Shown here piece by piece: positions 7,240-13,652 of a stretch of DNA of 13,652 bases (position 1 is the stretch's first letter; each line of letters opens with the position of its first letter). The notes below the pieces were generated by a model that had not been told where the DNA came from, searched no databases, and saw nothing but the letters and a program-made list of their open reading frames with translations. Both the position numbers and the translations under genes were made by a program. The stretch comes from Enterobacteriaceae bacterium UBA3516 (GTDB lineage: Bacteria; Pseudomonadota; Gammaproteobacteria; Enterobacterales; Enterobacteriaceae). The stretch spans positions 1 through 13,652 of the forward strand of contig DFPL01000070.1 of NCBI GenBank assembly GCA_002377245.1, given 5' to 3'.

Positions 7240-7710
7240 GCAGGGAACTCAGGTTGGTTACGATAGAGGGCATTATTGAGAGCCGCATCGTCCTTTGTGA
7301 AACAATTAATTTACATTAAATAAGCAAAAAATTTGCAAAGTCACGCCCTACGCGCTGGCAGCATCATTATTCTTTATGGTTTGCCTTATCCCTGTTTGCC
7401 CGGTGATGCCCGAACTTACGCCTCTCCAGGGCATATTTAGTCAATTCTGCGGGGAATTTTACCCTGCGTAATCGCTTAATCTACTGACTGCTGGCGACTT
7501 CACAATTTCGACTTATCATCATCGGTTTTTCATCGGGTATCTTTTGCGTCGGTAAAAAATTGCGGGTAGGATGCTGCGCCATGTTTTGTCTTATTCATAC
7601 GTAGAATGATTGAAAGGACAGAGCACTTTCCCGGCGGGGCAAACGTTTGGTTTTCGCGCTGTCGGGGGCGAGGAATTCCCAAAAGGTTCAGACAGGTCAA
7701 CAGGTACATA
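7240..7710. other. Divergent intergenic region, operon start to ansP
   Basis: 471 bases without a convincing gene separate the minus-strand operon from ansP. The part next to the operon (about 7295-7335) is AT-rich and carries a candidate promoter. The centre has a weak hairpin (7449-7467, GCGGGG paired with CCCTGC). An open frame continues upstream of ansP in phase to 7606, but it lacks a Shine-Dalgarno and homology. No regulator gene and no clear CysB, Cbl or sigma-54 site could be called by eye. Confidence 0.6.
7310..7338 (-). promoter_or_regulatory. Candidate sigma-70 promoter of the ABC/monooxygenase operon
   Basis: On the minus strand TTGCAA (7338-7333) and TGTAAA (7315-7310) are separated by 17 bases. 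Each matches four of six consensus positions and lies in an AT-rich stretch about 70 bases before the first start codon. The weak boxes would fit an activator-dependent promoter, but no activator site is identified. Confidence 0.3.
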
Positions 7711-9207
7711 ATGAAAAAAACCGAGCATAACGCGGCGGAACATCAGGCCGCGAAACGACGTTGGTTAAACTCTCATGAAGAGGGTTACAACAAAGCAATG
7801 GGTAACCGCCAGGTGCAGATGATTGCCATCGGCGGTGCAATTGGCACAGGGTTATTTTTAGGCGCAGGCGCGCGTCTACAGATGGCGGGGCCGTCACTGG
7901 CTATCGTTTATCTGGTCTGCGGTATTTTCTCCTTCTTTATTTTACGTGCGCTGGGCGAACTGGTTTTACACCGCCCTTCCAGTGGTAGCTTCGTCTCCTA
8001 CGCCCGTGAGTTTCTGGGCGAGAAAGCCGCCTATGTGGCGGGCTGGATGTATTTCGTCAACTGGGCGATGACCGGTATCGTGGATATCACCGCCGTTGCG
8101 TTATATATGCACTATTGGGGTGCCTTTGGTGATGTTCCACAATGGGTCTTTGCACTGGGTGCGTTGGCCATTGTCGGCACCATGAACATGATCGGCGTGA
8201 AGTGGTTTGCCGAAATGGAGTTCTGGTTCGCCCTGGTGAAAGTGCTGGCGATTGTTGCATTCCTGGTGGTCGGCACGATTTTCCTCGGCTCCGGTAAACC
8301 GCTGGATGGCAATGCCACCGGTTTCCATCTCATCACCGATAACGGCGGTTTCTTCCCGCATGGTCTGCTGCCCGCGCTGGTGTTAATCCAGGGTGTGGTC
8401 TTCGCTTTCGCCTCCATTGAATTTGTTGGTACGGCCGCCGGGGAATGTAAAGACCCGGAAAAAACCGTACCGAGAGCGATTAACAGCGTCATCTGGCGTA
8501 TTGGCCTGTTCTATGTCGGTTCCGTTGTGCTGCTGGTTCTGCTGCTGCCGTGGATGGCGTATCAGCCAGGTCAGAGCCCCTTCGTGACCTTCTTCTCTAA
8601 ACTGGGCGTGCCGTACATGGGCGATGTGATGAACATCGTGGTACTGACCGCTGCGCTCTCCAGCCTGAACTCAGGCCTTTACTGCACCGGACGTATCCTG
8701 CGCTCAATGTCGATGGGGGGTTCTGCGCCGAAGTTCATGTCCAAAATGAGCAAACAGCATGTGCCCTATGCAGGCATTCTCGCGACGCTGGCGGTCTATG
8801 TGGTGGGCGTGTTCCTGAACTATCTGGTACCTGCTCAGGTGTTTGAAATTGTTCTGAACCAGGCGTCCGTTGGCATCATTGCCTCTTGGGCCTTTATCGT
8901 GGTCTGCCAGATGTGTCTGCGTAAAGCCATTAAAGAAGGTCGCGCGGCGGAAGTGAGCTTTAAGATGCCGGGTGCACCGTTCACCTCCTGGTTGACTCTG
9001 CTGTTCCTGTTCAGCGTGTTGGTTCTGATGGCGTTTGACTACCCGAACGGCACCCTGACCATCGGCTGTCTTCCGGTACTGGTGATTCTGCTGGTTGTCG
9101 GCTGGTTCGGCGTGCGTAAACGCGTTGCCGCTATCCACAGCACCGCACCGGTTGCTCAGGCGGGCCCTGCCGCAGATGCCCCGCTGGTAGAAGAAACCGC
9201 AAAATAA
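7711..9207 (+). CDS. ansP: L-asparagine permease AnsP
   Basis: 498-residue inner-membrane amino-acid permease of the AAT/APC family; it imports L-asparagine by proton symport. The sequence follows E. coli AnsP nearly throughout as I remember it: AAKRRWLN-HEEGY-KAMGNRQVQMIAIGG near the N-terminus, the helix-1 motif GGAIGTGLFLGAG (41-53), the HRPSSGSFVSYAREFLG region, and GMDY-type C-terminal helices ending in GWFGVRKRVA-IHSTAPV. Twelve hydrophobic helices are expected. The start at 7711 gives the known N-terminus and has an AGG-containing site 6-7 bases upstream. The frame stays open upstream to 7606, but those residues look non-homologous. The short polar C-tail is variable. It is transcribed alone and ends at the first copy of the duplicated terminator. 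Confidence 0.97.
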   Translation: MKKTEHNAAEHQAAKRRWLNSHEEGYNKAMGNRQVQMIAIGGAIGTGLFLGAGARLQMAGPSLAIVYLVCGIFSFFILRALGELVLHRPSSGSFVSYAREFLGEKAAYVAGWMYFVNWAMTGIVDITAVALYMHYWGAFGDVPQWVFALGALAIVGTMNMIGVKWFAEMEFWFALVKVLAIVAFLVVGTIFLGSGKPLDGNATGFHLITDNGGFFPHGLLPALVLIQGVVFAFASIEFVGTAAGECKDPEKTVPRAINSVIWRIGLFYVGSVVLLVLLLPWMAYQPGQSPFVTFFSKLGVPYMGDVMNIVVLTAALSSLNSGLYCTGRILRSMSMGGSAPKFMSKMSKQHVPYAGILATLAVYVVGVFLNYLVPAQVFEIVLNQASVGIIASWAFIVVCQMCLRKAIKEGRAAEVSFKMPGAPFTSWLTLLFLFSVLVLMAFDYPNGTLTIGCLPVLVILLVVGWFGVRKRVAAIHSTAPVAQAGPAADAPLVEETAK

Positions 9208-9225
9208 TTAACGGCGTTTAATGTC

Positions 9226-9266
9226 ACAAAAAAGCCAGCCAGGTCTTCACCGGCTGGCTTTTTTTT
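9226..9266. terminator. Bidirectional terminator after ansP (copy 1 of a 40-base repeat)
   Basis: An A6 run (9228-9233) is followed by GCCAGCC (9234-9240), an inner GGT/ACC stem with a CTTC loop, GGCTGGC (9252-9258) and eight T (9259-9266). The A and T tracts allow termination in both directions. It lies 18 bases after the ansP stop. Bases 9226-9265 are identical to 10072-10111. Confidence 0.92.
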
Positions 9267-9338
9267 GCCTCGTCCAGGCACTATTCTGATACTCCCCCTA
9301 AATGCACTGCAATAGTTTGTTATGCTGTCTTTTATAAG

Positions 9339-9350
9339 CGACAATTATCG
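9339..9350. promoter_or_regulatory. Near-palindrome upstream of the toxin gene, candidate autoregulatory operator
   Basis: CGACAATTATCG is a 12-base palindrome with one mismatched pair, 26 bases before the toxin ATG and within the AT-rich stretch that must hold the promoter. Toxin-antitoxin antitoxins of the HigA type commonly repress their own promoter at such sites. No convincing -35/-10 pair could be fixed. Confidence 0.25.
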
Positions 9351-9376
9351 GCTAATCTTATGCACAGGGCCAGGGA

Positions 9377-9715
9377 ATGCCTTATATAACGGTGCGTTAT
9401 CAAAAGCGTGACGGAAACGTCCCGTATGCGGAATGGATGAGGTTGTTACAGAAGAAAGATATTCGTGCAGCCGCAAAAATCGATATTTGCATAAACCGGG
9501 CGCGGGCAGGAAACTTCGGCGATCATAAGTTTGAACGCGATGGTGTTTGGGCGCTTCGTATTAACTATGGGCCTGGCTATCGCGTCTATTATTCGGTGAG
9601 AAATGGCACAATGATCCTTTTACTCGTGGGCGGTGACAAAAAATCGCAGCAGAGCGATTTAAACAATGCCGTTGATTACTTGAGAGACTATGAAGCGAGG
9701 AAAAATGATGACTGA
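9377..9715 (+). CDS. RelE/ParE-superfamily toxin, HigB (Gp49-like) type
   Basis: 112-residue basic protein of the HigB/Gp49-like group of RelE-fold toxins, typically ribosome-dependent mRNA endonucleases. Family marks are GNFGD (45-49), the core RINYGPGYRVYY (61-72) and LLVGGDKKSQQSD (82-94). The N-terminal helix with PYAEWMRLL-KK-IRAAAKI is also typical. Length is normal and the core is intact, so it should be functional. The start at 9377 is the first ATG; AGGG lies 7 bases upstream and a second AGGG abuts it. It overlaps the antitoxin by 8 bases, in the toxin-first order usual for this group. Lower GC than ansP and flanking direct repeats point to acquisition. No homologous gene sits at this place in E. 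coli as I recall the locus. Confidence 0.9.
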   Translation: MPYITVRYQKRDGNVPYAEWMRLLQKKDIRAAAKIDICINRARAGNFGDHKFERDGVWALRINYGPGYRVYYSVRNGTMILLLVGGDKKSQQSDLNNAVDYLRDYEARKNDD

Positions 9716-10055
9716 GTCTAAGAAAAAGATAAATGAAGCGTCTACATTTCCCCCGTTTGTTGATCATGATGAGGCCATGATTGAAGAGTTTCGGGATAAC
9801 CCGGCCTATGCAGAAATGTATTTGCAAATGGCCCTTGAAGAGATTTATGAGCCGGGAGGGGTACCTGCATTTCTGATTGCTCTTCGTCACGTCATTGAAG
9901 CACGAGGAGGCGTTAGCGAAATTTCTCGCAAATCAGGACTCGCTCGCCAACATATTTATCGAGCGCTTTCAGAACATGGCAATCCAACCATAACCACCAT
10001 CACTGAAATTACCCGTGCCGCAGGGGTCCGACTTGCCTGTTCACATCGTGCTTAA
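9708..10055 (+). CDS. HigA-type antitoxin with XRE-like helix-turn-helix
   Basis: 115-residue partner of the toxin gene. It resembles the 'probable addiction module antidote' group: an N-terminal segment with EEFRDNPAYAEMYLQMALEE (26-45) and a helix-turn-helix at about 68-95, with ARGGVSEISRKSGLARQHIYRALSEHGNPT. The C-terminal part is T-I-x-E-I-T-x-A-A-G-V-R-L. It should neutralise the toxin by binding it and repress the shared promoter. The ATG at 9708 is preferred: GAGG lies 7 bases upstream, while in-frame ATGs at 9690 and 9705 have poorer spacing. It overlaps the toxin stop by 8 bases, so the two are translationally coupled. The second terminator copy follows 16 bases after the stop. Confidence 0.9.
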   Translation: MTESKKKINEASTFPPFVDHDEAMIEEFRDNPAYAEMYLQMALEEIYEPGGVPAFLIALRHVIEARGGVSEISRKSGLARQHIYRALSEHGNPTITTITEITRAAGVRLACSHRA

Positions 10056-10071
10056 GCGCTTCTCATTCATT

Positions 10072-10111
10072 ACAAAAAAGCCAGCCAGGTCTTCACCGGC
10101 TGGCTTTTTTT
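10072..10111. terminator. Bidirectional terminator shared by the toxin-antitoxin pair and yncE (copy 2)
   Basis: It has the same hairpin as after ansP: A6, GCCAGCC stem, inner GGT/ACC stem, GGCTGGC and seven T. It lies between the convergent antitoxin stop (10055) and yncE stop (10123), so it can end both transcripts. Without the inserted cassette this copy would be the single ansP/yncE terminator. Confidence 0.92.
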
Positions 10112-10122
10112 ATGGATGTGAT

Positions 10123-11184
10123 TTACAGCGCTATGCGAATCACGTCATCAGGATCGGTTGCCTCTTTCTCCTTGGTGGAGGCCTGCTTCACGCTGACATA
10201 CAGCGTCTTACCATCCGGGGAGAGCACCAGGCTGTTCGGGTAAGTCGGCGTATCGAAAGTTTTCACCACTTTATAGGTCTTAGCGTCAATTACGCTGACC
10301 TTACCGGCTTTGCGATGCGTCACATAGGCTTCATTGCGGGTTGGGTTAAACAGCACCGCCAGAGACTCAGGCACGGCCACTTTCTCCAGCACTTTGCCAT
10401 CGCGAATATCCACGACCAGCACCTCTGGCGCTTTAGAGTCCGTAATAAAAGCACGGTGACCGGCGGTATCAAGGCTGAGGTTCAGGTAGAAGTGCTCTTT
10501 GCCATCATCCTGCAGTTTTTTACGGCTTAAGACGCTATTAGTGGCGGTATCGATAGTCACCAGTTCACCGTCAGCGTTGGTGCTGTACAGGCGTTTGGCT
10601 GACGAATCCACGGCAAGTCCCGTACTGAAGGTGCCGGTATTGGCAATGGTCGCTTTCAGTTTCATCGACTCACCGTCCACGACCCATACGACGCTCTCTT
10701 TACCGATGCCGGTGATGTAAACGGTGTTAGTCGCTTCATCCACCGCTAACTGGCGCGGTTGCAGCGGGCGCACAGTTTCACTGCGTTTACGATCATCCAG
10801 CACCAGGCGGCCTTTTACCTCACCGGTTTTGGCATCAACCGCGGTGACGGCACTGTTGGTGGTATTACCAAACCAAAGCGTTTGCGTACGATTGTTAATG
10901 GTCGCGCCAAACGGTTTCAGATCATTATGAATGACCTGAGTCACTTCAAGCGACACCGGATCCAGACGGTAAACCACCCCACCCTTGTCCAGTTTGCGGC
11001 TTTGTGAAGTGGCAACCCACAACGCATTTTCCTGTTGGCTGTATGCCATCTCATAGGCACCTTTGCCCACCGCTTTGCGCAGCATCTCGTCTGCCGCCTG
11101 AGCGCTGAAGGTCCCCGCAAACAGCAAAGATCCGAGTAACAGAGAACCACGCAGACGCGGTGTGCATAAATGACGTAAAGACAT
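10123..11184 (-). CDS. yncE: YncE, periplasmic seven-bladed beta-propeller protein
   Basis: 353-residue exported protein that follows E. coli YncE almost residue by residue from memory (MLRKAVGKGAYEMAYSQQENALW, GKESVVWVVDG, DDVIRIAL at the end). The signal peptide is long, with basic residues up to Arg 12, a hydrophobic core at 14-26 and probable cleavage after AQA at residue 30. The mature part consists of YVTN/NHL-type propeller blades, clearest at 287-332 (YVTHRKAGKVSVIDAKTYKV, then LSPDGKTLYVS). The E. coli protein folds as a seven-bladed propeller; its molecular role is not settled. The start at 11184 has AAAGGGAG about five bases upstream. It diverges from pqqU across a region with a Fur-like site, and the E. 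coli gene is reported as iron/Fur regulated. It converges on the toxin-antitoxin pair. Confidence 0.95.
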   Translation of the reverse strand: MSLRHLCTPRLRGSLLLGSLLFAGTFSAQAADEMLRKAVGKGAYEMAYSQQENALWVATSQSRKLDKGGVVYRLDPVSLEVTQVIHNDLKPFGATINNRTQTLWFGNTTNSAVTAVDAKTGEVKGRLVLDDRKRSETVRPLQPRQLAVDEATNTVYITGIGKESVVWVVDGESMKLKATIANTGTFSTGLAVDSSAKRLYSTNADGELVTIDTATNSVLSRKKLQDDGKEHFYLNLSLDTAGHRAFITDSKAPEVLVVDIRDGKVLEKVAVPESLAVLFNPTRNEAYVTHRKAGKVSVIDAKTYKVVKTFDTPTYPNSLVLSPDGKTLYVSVKQASTKEKEATDPDDVIRIAL

Positions 11185-11272
11185 GACGACTCCCTTTGAT
11201 AATGGCGTTATTACGTTTATTGCTGTTTCACATGCTGTCCTTTCGACGACGTCATGGCATCGCCTTGTAACT

Positions 11273-11291
11273 GAGAATAGTAATCATTATG
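11273..11291. promoter_or_regulatory. Fur box between yncE and pqqU
   Basis: GAGAATAGTAATCATTATG matches the 19-base Fur consensus GATAATGATAATCATTATC at 15 of 19 positions, with the right half nearly perfect. It lies 88 bases before the yncE start and 158 bases before the pqqU start, so it is better placed to repress yncE. This fits the reported iron regulation of yncE in E. coli. Confidence 0.7.
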
Positions 11292-11376
11292 AGTCGCAAT
11301 GTGGAGAGTAAATTACACTTCCTTTACCCTTCTCCTTTTTTCCTACACTTTGTATTAACGTAATGTGCCGTTTAAG

Positions 11377-11405
11377 TTTTCATATTTTGTTTAAAACATT
11401 AACAT
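11377..11405 (+). promoter_or_regulatory. Candidate pqqU promoter with a small palindrome in its spacer
   Basis: TTTTCA (11377-11382) and TAACAT (11400-11405) are 17 bases apart and each match four of six sigma-70 positions. The spacer contains the odd-centred palindrome TGTTTAAAACA (11388-11398), which could be an operator. The whole 11185-11449 region has no gene; apart from this and the Fur box nothing else was recognised. Confidence 0.35.
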
Positions 11406-11449
11406 TACCGACATGTTCCATTTGGTTCGTCTCTTAACCTGGTTTACAC

Positions 11450-13558
11450 ATGAATACTTTCGCTGTTTCAAGAATTGCGCTTCTCCTGCCTGTTTTACTT
11501 TCCCCTGCCGTGTGGGCCGCGGACAACGAACAGACGATGATCGTCAGCGCTGCTCCCGAAGGCGTCTCTGAGCTGGACACGCCAGCCGCCGTCAGCGTGG
11601 TCAACGGCGAGGATATGCGTCACGCGACGCCGCAGATTAATCTTTCGGAATCACTGTCGAGCGTGCCGGGACTCCAGGTACAGAATCGTCAGAACTACGC
11701 CCAGGATCTCCAGCTCTCTATTCGCGGCTTTGGTTCGCGCTCGACCTACGGCGTTCGCGGTATTCGTCTTTATGTTGATGGCATTCCCGCCACCATGCCG
11801 GATGGTCAGGGTCAGACATCGAATATCGATCTCAACAGCGTGGACAGTGTTGAAGTGTTACGCGGCCCCTTCTCTGCTCTCTATGGCAATGCGTCGGGTG
11901 GCGTGGTGAATGTGAAAACCGAAACCGGACGCCAGCCAACCACGCTCGAAGCCAGCAGTTATTACGGCAGTTACGGAAGCTGGCGCTATGGCACCAAAGC
12001 CACAGGTGCGGTCGGTGACGGCACACAACCAGGTGATGTGGATTACACCGTTTCTACCACCCGTTTCACGACGCACGGCTACCGCGACCGCAGCGAGGCC
12101 CGTAAAAATCTGGCCAATGCAAAATTGGGCGTGCGTATTGACGAGGTCAGCAAGCTGACGCTGATGTTTAATAGTGTCGACATCAAAGCGAACGATCCGG
12201 GCGGACTGACGCGCGACGAATGGCGCGATAACCCTCGCCAGTCTCCTCGGGCTGAGCAATACAACACCCGTAAAACGGTAAAACAGACGCAGGCCGGGCT
12301 GCGTTACGATCGTCAGTTCAGCGAGCAGGATGACTTTAGCGTCACGATGTACGCCGGAGAGCGCGAAACCACGCAGTTCCAGTCGATTCCTCGTGCGCCA
12401 CAGTTGAATCCAACGCATGCCGGGGGCGTTATCGACCTGACGCGTCACTATCAGGGCATTGATACCCGCTGGACCCATCGCGGTGAGCTGGTTATTCCGG
12501 TAACCGTGACCGGGGGCCTGAATTATGAAAACATGAGCGAGCAGCGCAAAGGCTTTGAAAACTTCGTGATGGTCAACGGTGCGCCGGATTATGGCCGCGA
12601 AGGTCATTTACGCCGCAACGAACGTAACCTGATGTGGAACGTCGACCCTTATCTGCAAACCAGCTGGCAGCTCACGTCGAAGCTGTCACTGGATGCGGGA
12701 GTACGCTACAGCAACGTCTGGTTTGACTCCAACGATCGCTATATCACCGCCACCAATGGCGATGACAGTGGCGAAGCGAATTATCATAAATGGCTGCCGG
12801 CGGGTTCACTGAAGTATGCGGTGACCGATAGCTGGAACCTGTATGCCGCAGCCGGACGTGGCTTTGAAACGCCGACCATTAACGAACTCTCTTACCGCTC
12901 CAACGGTCAGAGCGGGCTGAACTTCGGTCTGAAACCTGCAACCAGCGACACGGTAGAGATTGGCAGCAAAACCCGAATCGGTAATGGCTTGCTGAGTGCG
13001 GCGCTGTTCCGTACCGACACGGACAACGAACTGGTTACGGATACCAGCAGCGGTGGCCGCACGACCTATAAAAATGCCGGTAAAACCCGTCGTCAGGGAG
13101 CGGAACTGTCGCTCGATCAGCAGTTTGCTGGTAACTGGCGGGCGAAAGTCGCCTGGACTTACCTCGATGCCACCTACCGCAGCGATGATGTCTGTAACGA
13201 CAGTGACTGCAACGGCAATCGTATTCCGGGAATTGCCCGCAATATGGGCTTTGCCTCATTGGGTTATGTGCCGGAAGAGGGTTGGTACGCCGGGGCGGAT
13301 ATTCGTTATCTGAGCAATATCGCGGCCGACGATGAAAATACGGCCATTGCCCCCTCCTGGACGGTGGTCGGTCTGAACACCGGGTACAAATTTAACTACG
13401 GTAACTGGGGTATGGATCTGTTTGGCCGTGTAGATAACCTGTTCGATCGTGAGTACGTCGGTTCAGTGATTGTGAATGAGTCGAATGGGCGTTATTACGA
13501 GCCAGCCCCGGGACGAAATTATGGGGTGGGGCTGTCGGTGGCATATCGGTTTGAGTGA
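11450..13558 (+). CDS. pqqU: PqqU (YncD), TonB-dependent outer-membrane receptor for PQQ
   Basis: 702-residue outer-membrane receptor, close to the 700 residues of E. coli YncD. The signal peptide has its core at 8-20 and probable cleavage after VWA at residue 23. The mature N-terminus carries a TonB-box-like TMIV (29-32). The plug domain follows, with LSESLSSVPGLQVQNRQNYAQ, QLSIRGFGSRSTYGVRGIRLYVDGIPATMPDGQGQ and VEVLRGPFSALYGNASGGVVN; the C-terminal beta-barrel ends in a short aromatic-rich strand (VGLSVAYRFE). In E. coli YncD was shown to import pyrroloquinoline quinone and renamed PqqU, supplying periplasmic PQQ dehydrogenases such as Gcd. The close match supports the same role. The start at 11450 gives a proper signal peptide, though its Shine-Dalgarno is weak. 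The reading frame is intact. Confidence 0.96.
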   Translation: MNTFAVSRIALLLPVLLSPAVWAADNEQTMIVSAAPEGVSELDTPAAVSVVNGEDMRHATPQINLSESLSSVPGLQVQNRQNYAQDLQLSIRGFGSRSTYGVRGIRLYVDGIPATMPDGQGQTSNIDLNSVDSVEVLRGPFSALYGNASGGVVNVKTETGRQPTTLEASSYYGSYGSWRYGTKATGAVGDGTQPGDVDYTVSTTRFTTHGYRDRSEARKNLANAKLGVRIDEVSKLTLMFNSVDIKANDPGGLTRDEWRDNPRQSPRAEQYNTRKTVKQTQAGLRYDRQFSEQDDFSVTMYAGERETTQFQSIPRAPQLNPTHAGGVIDLTRHYQGIDTRWTHRGELVIPVTVTGGLNYENMSEQRKGFENFVMVNGAPDYGREGHLRRNERNLMWNVDPYLQTSWQLTSKLSLDAGVRYSNVWFDSNDRYITATNGDDSGEANYHKWLPAGSLKYAVTDSWNLYAAAGRGFETPTINELSYRSNGQSGLNFGLKPATSDTVEIGSKTRIGNGLLSAALFRTDTDNELVTDTSSGGRTTYKNAGKTRRQGAELSLDQQFAGNWRAKVAWTYLDATYRSDDVCNDSDCNGNRIPGIARNMGFASLGYVPEEGWYAGADIRYLSNIAADDENTAIAPSWTVVGLNTGYKFNYGNWGMDLFGRVDNLFDREYVGSVIVNESNGRYYEPAPGRNYGVGLSVAYRFE

Positions 13559-13578
13559 TTCAGTTGTTTAAGTTGGAA

Positions 13579-13598
13579 CACGATCGGTCCCCTCTCCC
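13579..13598. repeat. Intergenic 20-base repeat, copy 1
   Basis: The 20 bases beginning CACGATCGGTCCCC match the last 20 bases of the window at 18 of 20 positions, 54 bases apart. The element is followed by CTCCCTTGAGGG, a partial inverted arrangement. It looks like a short intergenic repeat; its extent beyond the window is unknown. Confidence 0.55.
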
Positions 13599-13632
13599 TT
13601 GAGGGCTGAGCGATCCCCAGAAAAAATGCGAG

Positions 13633-13652
13633 CACGAGCGGTCCCCTCGCCC
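13633..13652. repeat. Intergenic 20-base repeat, copy 2 (window edge)
   Basis: The 20 bases beginning CACGAGCGGTCCCC are the second copy and run to the window end. The two differences from copy 1 are T to G changes at positions 6 and 17 of the repeat. Confidence 0.55.

Larger units (their letters stand above)
9226..10111. repeat. Segment bounded by a perfect 40-base direct repeat around the toxin-antitoxin pair
   Basis: The two terminator copies (9226-9265 and 10072-10111) are identical over 40 bases in the same orientation, and similarity stops sharply on both outer sides. One repeat unit plus the enclosed cassette is 846 bases. The enclosed DNA has lower GC (46% by count over 9721-10020) than ansP (57% over 8041-8100). 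No transposase, integrase or inverted ends were seen. The arrangement suggests insertion at, or duplication of, the terminator. Confidence 0.85.

Noticed and set aside
7296..7318. CRP-like half site TTGTGA upstream of the operon
   Set aside because: Only the left half matches; the right half at the required six-base spacing is absent.
7672..7679. Palindrome GGAATTCC in the ansP leader
   Set aside because: It is eight bases long and expected by chance; no linked regulatory feature was seen.
7606..7710. In-frame N-terminal extension of AnsP by 35 residues
   Set aside because: No Shine-Dalgarno precedes the ATG at 7606, the residues do not look like the AnsP N-terminus, and the ATG at 7711 has a better site and gives the known protein start.
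9226..10111. Insertion sequence around the toxin-antitoxin pair
   Set aside because: The 40-base repeats are terminators in direct orientation. There are no inverted ends and no transposase, so it cannot be called an IS.
11858..12607. Long open frame antisense to pqqU (249 codons)
   Set aside because: It lies wholly inside the intact pqqU gene, has no ribosome site or family features, and long antisense frames are common opposite GC-rich genes.

Overview
The window looks like an enterobacterial chromosome (Enterobacteriaceae, Enterobacter-like). It encodes close relatives of three E. coli proteins, AnsP, YncE and YncD/PqqU, in the order and orientation I know from E. coli: ansP convergent with yncE, and yncE divergent from pqqU. 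Coding is dense, and most starts have recognisable Shine-Dalgarno sites. No tRNA, rRNA, CRISPR array, transposase or integrase was seen.

Left part (1-7239). The 3' end of an MFS sugar-acid-type transporter gene enters on the + strand. It converges on a seven-gene minus-strand operon. In transcription order the operon encodes an MsnO8-type flavin monooxygenase, an M20 amidohydrolase, an NtaA/SnaA/DszA-type flavin monooxygenase, a periplasmic amino-acid-binding protein, a GNAT acetyltransferase, an ABC permease and an ABC ATPase. Gaps are small or absent, and a hairpin with a U-tract ends the operon. The gene set matches the Bacillus subtilis yxe and ytm operons, which take up modified sulfur amino acids, N-acetylate them, break the C-S bond with a flavin monooxygenase and deacetylate the product. 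By analogy this operon is predicted to salvage an S-substituted cysteine or a similar amino acid. The substrate is not known from sequence.

Middle (7240-10122). A 471-base divergent intergenic region precedes ansP (L-asparagine permease). Between ansP and yncE lies a toxin-first HigB/HigA-type toxin-antitoxin pair. It is flanked by two perfect 40-base copies of the same bidirectional terminator, which suggests the pair was inserted at the ansP-yncE terminator.

Right part (10123-13652). yncE (periplasmic beta-propeller) and pqqU/yncD (TonB-dependent outer-membrane receptor, PQQ uptake in E. coli) diverge from a 265-base region that holds a good Fur-box match. After pqqU there is a pair of near-identical 20-base repeats at the window edge.

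The main points of interest are the predicted sulfur-amino-acid salvage operon, with two flavin monooxygenases but no flavin reductase or regulator in view, and the toxin-antitoxin island bounded by duplicated terminators.
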